This document shows positions 1 to 8,949 of a stretch of DNA of 18,422 nt, piece by piece. Both the position numbers and the translations under genes were made by a program. This DNA comes from Chlorobiales bacterium (GTDB taxonomy: Bacteria > Bacteroidota > Chlorobiia > Chlorobiales > Chlorobiaceae). Every line of letters starts with the position of its first letter. Within the stretch, counting starts at the first letter, position 1. Location of the stretch: contig JAKSCY010000071.1 of assembly GCA_022360355.1 (NCBI GenBank), positions 1 through 18,422 on the forward strand. The letters run 5' to 3'. The notes under the pieces are model-generated. The model worked only from the letters and a program-made list of their open reading frames with translations. It did not search any database and was not told the origin of the DNA.

Positions 1-2436
1 AGGCGGACGCTGCATATCACCGTCCGATACCTCGACGCTGCAGTCCGTCATCTGCCTCACGATATGCATGTTGGCAGCAAATATTTCCCTGGCAGATGCA
101 TCCATGGTACTGATCACCAGGTTTGCTTTCATGTCATGCGGTACTCCGAAAACGGCCCGAAGACTGCGAGCCTCTGCGATAACCTTCTGCACCGAAGCAA
201 AGCCCGAAGAGACGCCATCTGCCGAACGATCTCCAGCTTGGGGCATGGCGGACCGGGCAATGCTTTCACTGTTTTTACGCTGCAGAATATGATGCCAGAT
301 TTCCTCCGTTATAAAAGGCATCACGGGATGGAGCATCTTCAACACTCCTTCGAGCAGGTAAACTGCAAGACAAACTGCTTGACGGGCTCCGGATTCGGCA
401 GTCTCACGGGCAAGTTCGATTTTCAGTGTCTCCAGGTACCAGTCACAGTAATCACCGCGGAAAAAGTCATAGACAATTCTGGTAATATCGTTCATCCTGA
501 ACTGACCGAATGCTTTGTGATAGGCATCAAGCATTGCGTGGTAACGCTCGAGAATCCAGCTTTCAGCATCCGATAACGGTATGGTCCCGGGAGTATAACG
601 CTGATATGCAACACTGAACTCATCCAGAGAACCGAAAACTTTTTCGCGCTGCATGAAAACAAGGCGTGCAGCATTCCATATCTTGGTGGCAAAGTTGCGG
701 CCGAACTCACATTTCTCCTCGCCAAAAAGCACATCCTGACCAAGAGGTGCTATATACACAATGGTGAAACGGAGCGCATCGGTTCCATAGTCATCAATGA
801 CTTTCAGGGGGTCGGGCGAGTTCCCGAGAGATTTGGAAAGCTTTCTACCCTTCATATCCCTGATGATGCTGGTAAAGTAAACATCCCTGAACGGAACGTC
901 CCCCTTGAAATACAGCCCTGCCATGATCATCCGGGCAACCCAGAAAAAGATGATATCGGGTGCTGTAACAAGTGTATCTGTTGGATAAAACGCCCGGATA
1001 TCATCATTATCGGTATGCTCCCCTGTCCAGCCAAGCGTCGTAAGGGGCCAGAGCCATGAGGAAAACCATGTATCAAGCACATCCTCGTCCTGAATCAGTT
1101 TATCGGTTCCCGCGAGGTGACACGCCTCTTCATAGGATTCCGCAACCCAGATTTTTCCTTCCTGATCATACCATGCCGGAATCCGATGCCCCCACCAGAG
1201 CTGGCGGGATATACACCAGTCGCGGATATTTTCCATCCAGTGCCGGTAGGTGTTGACCCAGTGTGACGGATGAAACCGTATCTCGCCACCGTTAACGACC
1301 TTCAGAGCTTGTTCGGCCAGCGGCTTCATTTTGACGAACCACTGCTCGGAAAGATACGGCTCCACAACGACACCGGCCCTCTCGGAGTAACCGACGTTGT
1401 GCTCGTACTCTTCGACTTTCACAAGGTCGCCGCGACTGTCCAGATCAGCGATAATCTTTTCCCTTGCTTCGAAACGGTCAAGACCGGCATAACCGAACTC
1501 ATCGGTCATCTTGCCATCACGCCCGACAACAGAGAGAACCGGCAGATTATGGCGGCCTGCAACCTCAAAGTCATTCGGGTCGTGAGCCGGAGTAATTTTC
1601 AGCGCCCCTGTGCCGAACTCCATATCGACATAAGCATCTCCAATCACGGGCACATGACGCCCGGCAACGGGAACGACAGCAAGCTCTCCGATCAGCTCTC
1701 TGTACCTCGGGTCTTCCGGATTGACTGCGATAGCAACATCGGCAAGAATGGTTTCCGGCCTCACCGTTGCTATGGTAATGTACTCACCAGGCCTTTTGGC
1801 CAGAGAATAACGGACATAGACAAGCTTGTCTTTCCGGGGCTTCATGATCACCTCTTCATCGGAAAGAGCTGTTTGAGAAACCGGACACCAGTTGATAATG
1901 CGTTTCCCGCGGTAGATCAACCCGTCTCTGTAGAGAGAAACAAACGCATGGCGAACCGCCCTGGAAGCGCTTTCGTCCATGGTAAACAGGTTGCGCCGCC
2001 AATCGCAGGAGATGCCGAGTTTTCGAAGCTGCTTGAGAATCAGCCCGCCGTACTCGTCCCTCCATTTCCAGACATGGTCGAGAAACTCCTTACGGCCAAG
2101 GTCATAACGGGAAATCCCTTTTTCACGAAGTTTTTTTTCGACGACGGTCTGGGTTGCAATACCTGCATGATCAGTACCCGGAAGCCAGAGAGCTTCACGG
2201 CCGGACATTCGCTGATAGCGGATAAAAATATCCTGAAGCGTGTGATTCAGAACATGCCCCAGAGTCAGGCTTCCCGTAACGTTCGGGGGTGGCATAAGCA
2301 CCGAATATGGTTTCTTGCCCCCTTCAAGAACCCTGAAGCTTTCCGCTTCAAAGACACCTTCCGATTCCCAGTGGGCGCTGCTCCAGCGACGCTCCACATC
2401 ATGATGGTTATACGCTTTTTCGAGGTTCGCACTCAT
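1..2436 (-). CDS. valS: Valine--tRNA ligase (ValRS), 3' end cut by window edge
   Basis: Cytoplasmic class I aminoacyl-tRNA synthetase that charges tRNA-Val and edits mischarged threonine. The frame stays open from the ATG at 2436 to base 1, giving 812 codons. The family usually runs to about 900 or more residues, so roughly the last tenth, including the C-terminal coiled-coil tRNA-binding arm, lies outside. Signatures seen on translating the minus strand: [16 protein letters not shown] at about residues 49-64 (the HIGH motif, here LGHVLN); [15 protein letters not shown], typical of the ValRS editing domain, near bases 1570-1620; [17 protein letters not shown] around residue 406; and the KMSKS loop as KLSKS at residues 532-536 (bases 829-843). 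The clpP stop is 115 bases upstream on the same strand, so co-transcription is possible. There is no obvious Shine-Dalgarno before the start. Identification is very secure. Confidence 0.97.
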   Translation of the reverse strand, partial: MSANLEKAYNHHDVERRWSSAHWESEGVFEAESFRVLEGGKKPYSVLMPPPNVTGSLTLGHVLNHTLQDIFIRYQRMSGREALWLPGTDHAGIATQTVVEKKLREKGISRYDLGRKEFLDHVWKWRDEYGGLILKQLRKLGISCDWRRNLFTMDESASRAVRHAFVSLYRDGLIYRGKRIINWCPVSQTALSDEEVIMKPRKDKLVYVRYSLAKRPGEYITIATVRPETILADVAIAVNPEDPRYRELIGELAVVPVAGRHVPVIGDAYVDMEFGTGALKITPAHDPNDFEVAGRHNLPVLSVVGRDGKMTDEFGYAGLDRFEAREKIIADLDSRGDLVKVEEYEHNVGYSERAGVVVEPYLSEQWFVKMKPLAEQALKVVNGGEIRFHPSHWVNTYRHWMENIRDWCISRQLWWGHRIPAWYDQEGKIWVAESYEEACHLAGTDKLIQDEDVLDTWFSSWLWPLTTLGWTGEHTDNDDIRAFYPTDTLVTAPDIIFFWVARMIMAGLYFKGDVPFRDVYFTSIIRDMKGRKLSKSLGNSPDPLKVIDDYGTDALRFTIVYIAPLGQDVLFGEEKCEFGRNFATKIWNAARLVFMQREKVFGSLDEFSVAYQRYTPGTIPLSDAESWILERYHAMLDAYHKAFGQFRMNDITRIVYDFFRGDYCDWYLETLKIELARETAESGARQAVCLAVYLLEGVLKMLHPVMPFITEEIWHHILQRKNSESIARSAMPQAGDRSADGVSSGFASVQKVIAEARSLRAVFGVPHDMKANLVISTMDASAREIFAANMHIVRQMTDCSVEVSDGDMQRPP

Positions 2437-2551
2437 TACTGATCACTCGTGATGCTGCAGGCAACTCCTGACAGCAAACATTGACGATGCCCGAAGCTCC
2501 TTCTTTTGTGAATGAAATACTTAGAATTCCGGAACGTTCTCTCCCCCCTGT

Positions 2552-3229
2552 CTATTCGGCCTTTTCGGAAGCAGGACGATGATCGAAAATCTGGTCGATA
2601 ATGCCGTAAGACTTCGCTTCCTCTGCATTCATCCAGCGGTCCCTTTCGGAATCTTCCCTGATTTTTTCCACATCCTGTCCTGTATGGGTCGCCAGAATCT
2701 CCTCAAGAAGCTTGCGGATTTTCTCAATTTCCCGAGCCTGGATCAAAATATCGGTCTCCTGGCCCTGAACGCCGCCCGACGGCTGATGAATCATGATACG
2801 CGAATGCGGCAGCGACGCCCTTTTGCCTTTTGCCCCGCACGCAAGCAGAAAAGCTCCCATACTTGCCGCCATACCAACACAGACAGTCGCAACTTCGGAA
2901 CGTATATACTGAATAGTATCATACACTCCCAGACCGGCAGACACGCTTCCACCCGGTGAATTGATATACACAAAAATGTCCCTTTCAGGCTCCTCCGATT
3001 CCAGAAAAAGCAACTGTGCCATGAGCAGGCTCGCCACATGATCGTCTATAGGAGTTCCCAGAAAAATAATCCGCTCCCTCAGAAGCCTTGAGAAAATATC
3101 AAAAGCCCTCTCGCCGCGGCCTGAAGTTTCGATAACCATCGGTACAAGGCTGTTGGTTATCCCCTGCTCAATTGCGCTGGAATACATTTTCTTTGCCTGG
3201 CGCTCAAACCCGAAATTTATGTTGGCCAT
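2552..3229 (-). CDS. clpP: ATP-dependent Clp protease proteolytic subunit ClpP
   Basis: Serine peptidase (family S14) that forms the two-ring, 14-subunit barrel degrading proteins unfolded by ClpX or ClpA/ClpC ATPases in the cytoplasm. The product has 225 residues. The catalytic triad is visible: Ser123 in [11 protein letters not shown], His148 in [10 protein letters not shown] and Asp197 in SERDRWM, with the same spacing (25 and 49 residues) as E. coli ClpP. The N-terminal 27 residues before LVPMVIET are longer than the mature E. coli form and may include a propeptide. A GGAG Shine-Dalgarno at 3240-3243 lies 10 bases before the ATG and supports this start. No tig or clpX gene is adjacent. 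The nearest same-strand gene is valS downstream. A long divergent spacer upstream presumably carries its promoter, but I could not pin one down. Confidence 0.97.
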   Translation of the reverse strand: MANINFGFERQAKKMYSSAIEQGITNSLVPMVIETSGRGERAFDIFSRLLRERIIFLGTPIDDHVASLLMAQLLFLESEEPERDIFVYINSPGGSVSAGLGVYDTIQYIRSEVATVCVGMAASMGAFLLACGAKGKRASLPHSRIMIHQPSGGVQGQETDILIQAREIEKIRKLLEEILATHTGQDVEKIREDSERDRWMNAEEAKSYGIIDQIFDHRPASEKAE

Positions 3230-3525
3230 GTGTTTTTGTCTCCGTTTCTGCTAAAATGTTCAATACCAATTTATGATTCATGCACCTTATGAAACCATAG
3301 CCGGTGCACATCCGTTCCAATTCTTTCCCGGGTTGACCGCAGAAAAATTGCGACCGGAACCTGTAAAAAAATGAAAAATAATCTCTTACAACTCATCTCA
3401 AACAGTATGATATACTTCCGCTCGGCGCTCTCGGTTAAAAAAGGAGCATCGCTCAATCCAGATCATAAAATTTTTTAAGATAACCCCCCTTATGAACAAT
3501 ACAAGAACACCGGCCCGGATTTATC

Positions 3526-3543
3526 GAAAAAAACATTTTTTTC
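3526..3543. repeat. A/T palindrome upstream of thyX
   Basis: An 18-base inverted repeat: G plus seven A, then CA, then seven T plus C. The two 8-base arms are perfectly complementary. It sits 111 bases before the thyX ATG in the divergent spacer. Phased A and T tracts can bend DNA or act as an UP element, and a hairpin ending in T can terminate transcription. No gene runs into it from either side, so a promoter-related role is the simpler guess. Confidence 0.45.
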
Positions 3544-3613
3544 AAGCGAGACAAGGCAGCACCACCGGTATGGCACCTGAAATCGGAAATGTGAGTTTCC
3601 TTTTTTAACTTGA

Positions 3614-3636
3614 ACCTGTCACCTGTTACCTGTCAC
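3614..3636 (+). repeat. Heptamer tandem repeat ACCTGTY, 3.3 copies
   Basis: Three adjacent copies of a 7-base unit (ACCTGTC, ACCTGTT, ACCTGTC) followed by AC, ending 18 bases before the thyX ATG. The inner 10-mer CCTGTTACCT (3622-3631) recurs exactly at 15451-15460 and 16916-16925, also between genes. The repeat makes up most of the apparent N-terminal extension of thyX if translation is read from the TTG at 3610, which argues against that start. Confidence 0.6.
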
Positions 3637-3654
3637 TCTTTCCAACACTTCACA

Positions 3655-4317
3655 ATGAATGTCCGTCTGATTGCAGTAACACACCCGCTTGTTGAAATAC
3701 AGAACGAAAATCTCACCCCTGAAGGTCTCATTGCATATTGCGCGAGAGTCTCCAGCCCGCATCAGGAAAACCTCAATTATGAGAAGCTGCTCGCCTATTG
3801 CATTAAAAACCGGCACTGGAGCATTTTCGAAATGGTGGACATGACCATAGAGATCGTTACGTCCCGGGCGATCTCCCCACAGATCCTGCGGCACCGGAGT
3901 TTTGTTTTCCAGGAATTTTCGCAACGCTATGCCAAAGCGCAGAATTTCGAGGCCTGCACACCCAGAAGGCAGGACAGCAAAAACCGCCAGCACTCAATAG
4001 ACGACCTTGAGGAAGAGACAGTGGCGTGGTTCGCCGACGCACAGGAGGCAATACGCACCCTTTCCGTCGAAAAATATAACCAGGCTCTCGAGAAAGGAAT
4101 AGCAAAAGAGTGCGCACGAATGCTGCTGCCGCTCAATACGCAGACAAAACTCTACATGAAGGGCTCTGTCAGAAGCTGGATCCACTACATTGAAGTCCGG
4201 ACGGACACCGGTACACAAAAAGAACACCGTGATATTGCAGAAGCGGTCAAGGAAATTTTTATCAGCCAGTTCCCTGTTACCGCCGCCGCACTTGGCTGGG
4301 CTCAGACAGCCAGATGA
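3655..4317 (+). CDS. thyX: Flavin-dependent thymidylate synthase ThyX
   Basis: Makes dTMP from dUMP using methylene-tetrahydrofolate as carbon donor and FAD/NAD(P)H as reductant, replacing the classical ThyA. The product has 220 residues, usual for the family. The ThyX signature RHR-x7-S is present as [14 protein letters not shown], and the C-terminal part has the substrate-binding run [16 protein letters not shown] chose the ATG at 3655. An in-frame TTG at 3610 would add 15 residues, but these are encoded by the ACCTGTY repeat and resemble no ThyX N terminus. There is no clear Shine-Dalgarno at 3655. The last 16 bases overlap the 3' end of accD on the other strand, so the two transcripts converge and can pair at their ends. 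Confidence 0.96.
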   Translation: MNVRLIAVTHPLVEIQNENLTPEGLIAYCARVSSPHQENLNYEKLLAYCIKNRHWSIFEMVDMTIEIVTSRAISPQILRHRSFVFQEFSQRYAKAQNFEACTPRRQDSKNRQHSIDDLEEETVAWFADAQEAIRTLSVEKYNQALEKGIAKECARMLLPLNTQTKLYMKGSVRSWIHYIEVRTDTGTQKEHRDIAEAVKEIFISQFPVTAAALGWAQTAR

Positions 4318-5141
4318 TCGAGAAGCTGCGAAATGCGGCGTTTGAGCTCCCTGCGATGCACAATCATGTCGAGAAAACCGTGTTCGAGCAGAAATTCAGC
4401 CCTCTGAAATCCCTCGGGCAGATCCCTTTTGATAGTATCTTTTATGACCCTCGGCCCTGCAAATCCGATAAGCGCTTTCGGCTCACTGATATTGACATCC
4501 CCGAGCATGGCATAGGAGGCGCTGGTGCCGCCCATGGTCGGATCAGTCATCAGAGAGATATAGGGAATCTTCTTTTCGCCGAGACGTAACAGTCTTGCCG
4601 AAGTCTTGGCCATCTGCATAAGACTGAAAGCCCCTTCCATCATGCGTGCCCCGCCCGATTGAGAAACAATGATCAACGGCGCATTGAGTTCAATGCTCTT
4701 GTCGATTGCCTTTGCAATTTTTTCACCGACAACAGACCCCATCGATCCCCCGATAAAACCGAAATCCATTGCGGAAATAACCGCCTGATGCCCTCCTACC
4801 AATCCCAGCGCGTTTTTGCATGCTTCGGTTTTGCCGCTCTTCTCGATCACCCCATCGACCCGGTCAGGGTACTTCTTCGTGTCGGAAAAACCGAGCGGAT
4901 CAGCCGCACGAAGGCTCTCACTGAACTCTTCATACTTTTTTTCGTCGAACAGCAGTGAAAAGTATTGATCCGGAGATAACCTGAAATGGTGGTCGCATTC
5001 ACAACAGGTATAGAGATGGTCCTCCACCTGTTTTTTATGGAGTGCTGCCCCGCAACTGTCGCATTTTTTCCAGAGACCTTCAGGAATATCACGCCTGTCT
5101 TTCGTACGTATCGAGGGCTTCGCCCGTTTAAACCAGACCAT
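4302..5141 (-). CDS. accD: Acetyl-CoA carboxylase carboxyltransferase subunit beta
   Basis: Beta subunit of the carboxyltransferase that moves CO2 from biotin carboxyl carrier protein to acetyl-CoA, giving malonyl-CoA for fatty acid synthesis; it acts with AccA in the cytoplasm. The product has 279 residues. The N-terminal four-cysteine zinc ribbon is complete: Cys27/Cys30 and Cys46/Cys49. The crotonase-like carboxyltransferase core follows, with [20 protein letters not shown] and the glycine-rich [16 protein letters not shown]. The accA gene is not in the window, which is common in bacteria. A strong -10 element lies 20 bases upstream of the ATG. The 3' end overlaps thyX by 16 bases in a convergent arrangement. 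Confidence 0.97.
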   Translation of the reverse strand: MVWFKRAKPSIRTKDRRDIPEGLWKKCDSCGAALHKKQVEDHLYTCCECDHHFRLSPDQYFSLLFDEKKYEEFSESLRAADPLGFSDTKKYPDRVDGVIEKSGKTEACKNALGLVGGHQAVISAMDFGFIGGSMGSVVGEKIAKAIDKSIELNAPLIIVSQSGGARMMEGAFSLMQMAKTSARLLRLGEKKIPYISLMTDPTMGGTSASYAMLGDVNISEPKALIGFAGPRVIKDTIKRDLPEGFQRAEFLLEHGFLDMIVHRRELKRRISQLLDHLAV

Positions 5142-5161
5142 TTTTAATTATTTGTAAAGAG

Positions 5162-5191
5162 ATTATACATTACACTCAATTGAGCGGTCCA
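5162..5191 (-). promoter_or_regulatory. accD: Candidate accD promoter with palindrome in the spacer
   Basis: On the minus strand a perfect TATAAT -10 (5162-5167) is preceded, after 18 bases, by TGGACC (5186-5191; 4 of 6 match to TTGACA). The start point would be near 5155, leaving a leader of about 14 bases before the accD ATG. The spacer contains the perfect 10-base palindrome CTCAATTGAG (5175-5184), placed where a repressor dimer could block polymerase. Promoter call by eye only. Confidence 0.5.
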
Positions 5192-5297
5192 TTAAGTAAA
5201 CCGGAAGAAAAGTGGTGAGTGACGGTTAATAATAAACGCTCATACCAGAATTTAACTGAAGATATGAAGTCACCCTGAGATCTCAAAACAACCCTCT

Positions 5298-5301
5298 GGA
5301 G
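5298..5301 (+). promoter_or_regulatory. Shine-Dalgarno GGAG deciding a TTG start
   Basis: GGAG stands 7 bases before the TTG at 5309, ideal spacing. The TTG is followed at once by a signal peptide, so this site fixes a TTG start for the patatin/Omp85 gene. Confidence 0.7.
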
Positions 5302-5308
5302 TCTTCAA

Positions 5309-8068
5309 TTGCACAAAACCGGATTTCTCATTCCCCTGCTGTTTTGCAGCTGTCTTTTGATCCTGACTGCCCGTACCCCGTTACAGGCCCAAAATCGGGA
5401 AATTGTTTACCCGGACACTCTTGATCTGCCATTAAAGCGGTTAGTTATCGCCCCGCATATGAGACCTGCCAGAAAAACGGTAGGCCTGGCGCTTTCCGGA
5501 GGAGGAGCCAACGGCATGGCTCAGGTCGGAGTGCTCAAAGCGCTGGACGAAGAAAACATCCCTGTAGACGCCATTGTCGGAACGAGTATCGGTGCTGTTG
5601 TCGGAGGGCTCTACAGCGCAGGCTACAATGCGAAAGATCTCGAAAAGATTGCTCTGGAAATCCCCTGGAAGGAATTGCTTTCCCTGGACAACGACGCACC
5701 GAGAGCAAGTACATTTCTCGAACAGCAGAAAATCCGCGACAGGGCTACCATTGCCATACGTTTCGAAAACTATAAACTGGTTATCCCGAAATCGCTCAGC
5801 TCGGCACAAAAGCTGACAAAAGTCCTCGACCTCCTGACAATGAATGCCCCGTACCACCCCGTTTGTTCCTTCTCCACTCTTCCGGTCTCTTTCAGGGCAG
5901 TAACAACCGACCTGGTCTCCGGCAAGCGCATCACCCTTCTCGACGGAACGCTTTCAGAAGCCATGCTTGCAAGCAGCACCATCCCGGTTATCTTCGAACC
6001 CATAGAGCTTGGCAAACACAAACTTGCCGATGGGGGACTTGTTGCAAACCTTGCTGTCGATGAGCTTGAAAACGCTCTTCTTGATTATAAAATCGGTGTG
6101 GACACCAGAGGCAGCATGTATACCCTTGCAGAAGATATTGATATCCCATGGCAGGCAGCCGACCAGACCATGACCATCCTGATAGAGCTGCAGTACCCGC
6201 GTCAGCTTGAAAAGGCAGACATGGTGATTACGCCCGATGTCGGCAACAACCCTGCCATTGATTTTTCGAAGCTTCCCGAGCTTATCAGTGCCGGTTACAA
6301 AAGCGGAAAAGCTCTTGCCGGCAAAATTCGCCAGGATATTTCACTACCTGTTCGAAAAAAAACAAACCTGTCTCCCTATAAAAAATCCATCAGCATTACA
6401 GGCACAGGAAAAGATGCATTGAAAAACTATCATCCCGCAGGTGAAATCATACGAAACGCTTCATACGTCGAGGAAGCATTGAAAGAGCTGCTGGAAACCG
6501 ACCGCTTCACGAAAGTATACGCAAAGATCGATAACGATGCGGGGGAGGCCATGTTTTTTTGTGAAACCCCGCCTTCATTCGATAACGTTGAGCTCGTCAA
6601 TGCCGTAATACCGATTGAAAAAGAAGAAATCGACGCCTGCTTCAGTAACCTGATGATGAAAGATTATACCAATGCAGAAGGAACCGAAGCTCTCGAAAAA
6701 CTTCTCAAACTATTCAGGGAAAAAGGTTATCCCCTGGTCGATATTGAAAGTATTGACGTTCACAAAGGCACCCTTTCCATAGGCTTGTCAGGCGGGAAAA
6801 TATCCACGCTTGCCATTTCACAGGACAAAAACATTACACGTCCGACTCCTGTCCTGAGAGAGCTCTCGATAGACACATCAAAAGCGCTGAAACTCCGTGA
6901 TATTGAGCGCTCGATTGACAACCTTTTTGGGACGGGCGCATTCAACCGCGTATCGATAGGTATTTCCGGAAACGACTCCCTTTCGGGAAAAAAGGGAAAC
7001 AACCATGTCCTCAGGGTAAGACTCAATGAGAAACCCTCGAACGTCCTGCGCCTTGGTGTCCACTATGACGAAACATACAATGCCCAGGCAATGGTTGATT
7101 TCAGAAACGAGAATCTTGACGGAACAGCAAATTCCATTGGTGGATGGGGAAAAATCGGAGAAAAAAACAATCGTGCCAACCTTGAATTCAACATGCCGAG
7201 AATCGGCAGTACCAGTCTGACCTTCACGACAAAACTGTTTTTCGACCAGCGTAATCTGGATATACGTGAACTCGAGTTCTCGAAAGAGTTTTTCTTCTCC
7301 GACTCCGGACCGTCCCAAGAGTTAGGCATACAGCATTTCGGCATTACCTCCTCTTTCGGAACAAGAATCGGCAAAAGCAGCCAGCTGCTGCTTGATATGA
7401 CCGTAAAGAACAGTCAGGTCTACGACAAAGGAAACGGGGGATTTGAAACTGAAGATGTCGATATAGCATCAGCCGCCCTTGAGTTTGCTCTCGACACAAG
7501 AGATAACTCTTTCCTGCCGACTGAGGGACGACACACCAACCTGCGTTACACGTTCACTCCGAAAATACTCAATGATGAAACGTTCTGGCAGGTACACCTT
7601 GAACATGAGGAAAACATATCGTTCAGCAAAAAAGCTTCCGGCCAACTTGGTTTTTCCCTCGGCTTCAGCAGCGAAGCTCTGCCTTTCCCGGAAATGTTTT
7701 TCCTTGGGGGAGCGGGCAGTCCTTACAGCCGCAGATTCATCGGCCTGAAAGAAAATGACCTTATCGGAAAAAATATTGCTACGTTAGATGCAAACTTCCG
7801 TTACAGTCCCCCTTTTGATCTCATTTTCCCCTCGTCGTTTCTGCTGTACTACAATGCAGGCAATGTATGGCAACACAGATCTGAAATGTCAACGGGAGAT
7901 ATCATCCACGGTTTCGGCGCCGGCCTGAACTGGGAAACCCCCCTCGGTCCCGCCAGTTTCACCGCAGGCAAAGCGTTCACCATCGATGACGAAGGAAATG
8001 ACGACGACCGCTCCAGTGTCCGCTTTGCCGAAACCGTTTTTTATTTCAGCTTCGGTCATGAGTTTTGA
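5309..8068 (+). CDS. Patatin-like phospholipase fused to Omp85 barrel (PlpD-like)
   Basis: Predicted lipid acyl hydrolase attached to an outer-membrane barrel, 919 residues. Signal peptide: MHKTG, a hydrophobic stretch, then likely cleavage after TPLQA (about residue 27). Patatin domain about 57-340: oxyanion loop SGGGANG (63-69), nucleophile Ser93 in GTSIG (91-95), Asp241 in DGG (241-243), so the Ser-Asp dyad is intact. Residues about 420-575 look like one or two POTRA domains (for example the run around DIERSIDNLFGTGAFNRVSI). The rest, to the terminal Phe919, is a beta-barrel with ALDTRDNSFLPTEGR (727-741) and GSPYSRRFIG (803-812, standing where Omp85 proteins carry VRGF/Y). This architecture matches type Vd autotransporters such as Pseudomonas PlpD, but is longer than PlpD. 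Whether the patatin part is released or stays periplasmic cannot be told from sequence. Start is TTG with good Shine-Dalgarno. Confidence 0.9.
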   Translation: MHKTGFLIPLLFCSCLLILTARTPLQAQNREIVYPDTLDLPLKRLVIAPHMRPARKTVGLALSGGGANGMAQVGVLKALDEENIPVDAIVGTSIGAVVGGLYSAGYNAKDLEKIALEIPWKELLSLDNDAPRASTFLEQQKIRDRATIAIRFENYKLVIPKSLSSAQKLTKVLDLLTMNAPYHPVCSFSTLPVSFRAVTTDLVSGKRITLLDGTLSEAMLASSTIPVIFEPIELGKHKLADGGLVANLAVDELENALLDYKIGVDTRGSMYTLAEDIDIPWQAADQTMTILIELQYPRQLEKADMVITPDVGNNPAIDFSKLPELISAGYKSGKALAGKIRQDISLPVRKKTNLSPYKKSISITGTGKDALKNYHPAGEIIRNASYVEEALKELLETDRFTKVYAKIDNDAGEAMFFCETPPSFDNVELVNAVIPIEKEEIDACFSNLMMKDYTNAEGTEALEKLLKLFREKGYPLVDIESIDVHKGTLSIGLSGGKISTLAISQDKNITRPTPVLRELSIDTSKALKLRDIERSIDNLFGTGAFNRVSIGISGNDSLSGKKGNNHVLRVRLNEKPSNVLRLGVHYDETYNAQAMVDFRNENLDGTANSIGGWGKIGEKNNRANLEFNMPRIGSTSLTFTTKLFFDQRNLDIRELEFSKEFFFSDSGPSQELGIQHFGITSSFGTRIGKSSQLLLDMTVKNSQVYDKGNGGFETEDVDIASAALEFALDTRDNSFLPTEGRHTNLRYTFTPKILNDETFWQVHLEHEENISFSKKASGQLGFSLGFSSEALPFPEMFFLGGAGSPYSRRFIGLKENDLIGKNIATLDANFRYSPPFDLIFPSSFLLYYNAGNVWQHRSEMSTGDIIHGFGAGLNWETPLGPASFTAGKAFTIDDEGNDDDRSSVRFAETVFYFSFGHEF

Positions 8069-8081
8069 TGTTGCCGAACCT

Positions 8082-8097
8082 GCAAAGGAGCTTTTGC
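8082..8097 (+). terminator. Weak terminator-like hairpin after patatin gene
   Basis: A 16-base hairpin (GCAAAG paired with TTTTGC, including one G-T pair, with a GAGC loop) lies 13 bases after the patatin/Omp85 stop. A T6 run follows 6 bases after the hairpin. The stem is A/T-rich and the T run is not adjacent, so it may only attenuate read-through into surE or mean nothing. Confidence 0.22.
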
Positions 8098-8154
8098 TTG
8101 TGGTTTTTTGTATCTTAATCCCCGCCTGTACAACCCGCAACTACCCGAAACAGC

Positions 8155-8946
8155 ATGCGCCCAGAAAATACCGTTCCTGAACACAAACCTCATATACTGG
8201 TATGCAACGATGATGGTATTGACGGAGAAGGACTGCATGTTCTTGCCGCTTCCATGAAAAAAATCGGATCCGTTACGGTCGTCGCACCTTCCGAGCCCCG
8301 TAGCGGTATGGGCCATGCCATGACCCTCGGCATACCTCTTCGAATCAGAGAGTATGCAAAAAACAGCCGCTTTTTCGGTTACACTGTTTCCGGAACCCCT
8401 GTAGACTGCATCAAAGTGGCGCTGAGCCACATACTCTCTGAAAAACCCGATATCATTGTCAGCGGGATCAATTACGGAAGCAATACCGCTACAAACACAC
8501 TTTATTCGGGAACTGTCGGTGCCGCACTCGAAGGAGCCATTCAGCATGTTCCCTCAGTTGCGTTTTCACTTGCAACATATAAAGATGCCGATTTCACCTA
8601 TGCCGGCAAGTTCGCACGCAAGCTGACGAGAAAAGTGCTTCGCGAAGGCCTTCCTCCTGATACCGTTCTTTCAGTGAACATCCCGAATCTGCCTGAACCG
8701 GAAATCAGGGGAGTGGCTGTGACTGCCCAGGGCTCATCACGCTGGGCAGAAAACACCATCGAACGCGATGACATGTATGGCAACCCTTACTACTGGCTGA
8801 GCGGAGAACTTCAGCTTATGGATGAAGGGATGCTGTATGATGAGTATGCAATAAGGAAACAATACATTACCATAACGCCTGTCTCTGTTGACATGACAAA
8901 TCACAGCGCACTGAAAAGCATCAGGCGATGGAAACTAAACAGGTAG
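8155..8946 (+). CDS. surE: 5'-nucleotidase SurE
   Basis: Metal-dependent phosphatase that removes phosphate from nucleoside 5'- and 3'-monophosphates, with roles in stationary-phase survival and nucleotide salvage. The product has 263 residues. Family metal ligands are visible: Asp19-Asp20 in [13 protein letters not shown], Ser50 in [11 protein letters not shown] and Asn106 in SGINYGSN; spacings match Thermotoga SurE (D8/D9, S39, N95). The ATG at 8155 is the first start in frame; the residues before HILVCNDDG form an 11-residue tail longer than in E. coli. No Shine-Dalgarno is obvious. It lies 86 bases after the patatin gene and only 3 bases before bshC, so surE and bshC are almost certainly co-transcribed. 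Confidence 0.96.
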   Translation: MRPENTVPEHKPHILVCNDDGIDGEGLHVLAASMKKIGSVTVVAPSEPRSGMGHAMTLGIPLRIREYAKNSRFFGYTVSGTPVDCIKVALSHILSEKPDIIVSGINYGSNTATNTLYSGTVGAALEGAIQHVPSVAFSLATYKDADFTYAGKFARKLTRKVLREGLPPDTVLSVNIPNLPEPEIRGVAVTAQGSSRWAENTIERDDMYGNPYYWLSGELQLMDEGMLYDEYAIRKQYITITPVSVDMTNHSALKSIRRWKLNR

Positions 8947-8949
8947 GCC

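Larger units (their letters stand above)
3230..3654. other. Divergent intergenic spacer between clpP and thyX
   Basis: A 425-base gap with no convincing gene, lying between two divergently transcribed genes, so it should hold both promoters. What I can see is the clpP Shine-Dalgarno (3240-3243), several A and T tracts, an A/T palindrome (3526-3543) and a heptamer repeat just before thyX (3614-3636). A 61-codon TTG-started frame on the minus strand (3271-3456) has no recognisable features and is not called. I found no -35/-10 pair good enough to report on either strand and no RNA gene. Confidence 0.6.

Noticed and set aside
64..576. 170-codon plus-strand open frame at the left edge
   Set aside because: Lies opposite the open valS frame, which can be followed to base 1; no motif of its own.
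1270..2442. 390-codon plus-strand open frame
   Set aside because: Antisense shadow of valS, whose minus-strand frame carries the HIGH-type and editing motifs over this stretch.
2442..2453. ATCAC-TC-GTGAT inverted repeat just before the valS start
   Set aside because: Loop of two bases cannot fold as written and the remaining stem is only four pairs; no T-box features are present in the 115-base gap.
3271..3456. 61-codon minus-strand frame between clpP and thyX
   Set aside because: TTG start, no ribosome site, no recognisable motif, low-complexity flanks; most likely chance.
3610..3654. TTG-started N-terminal extension of thyX
   Set aside because: The extra 15 residues are encoded by the ACCTGTY repeat and do not resemble ThyX; the ATG at 3655 gives a normal family start.
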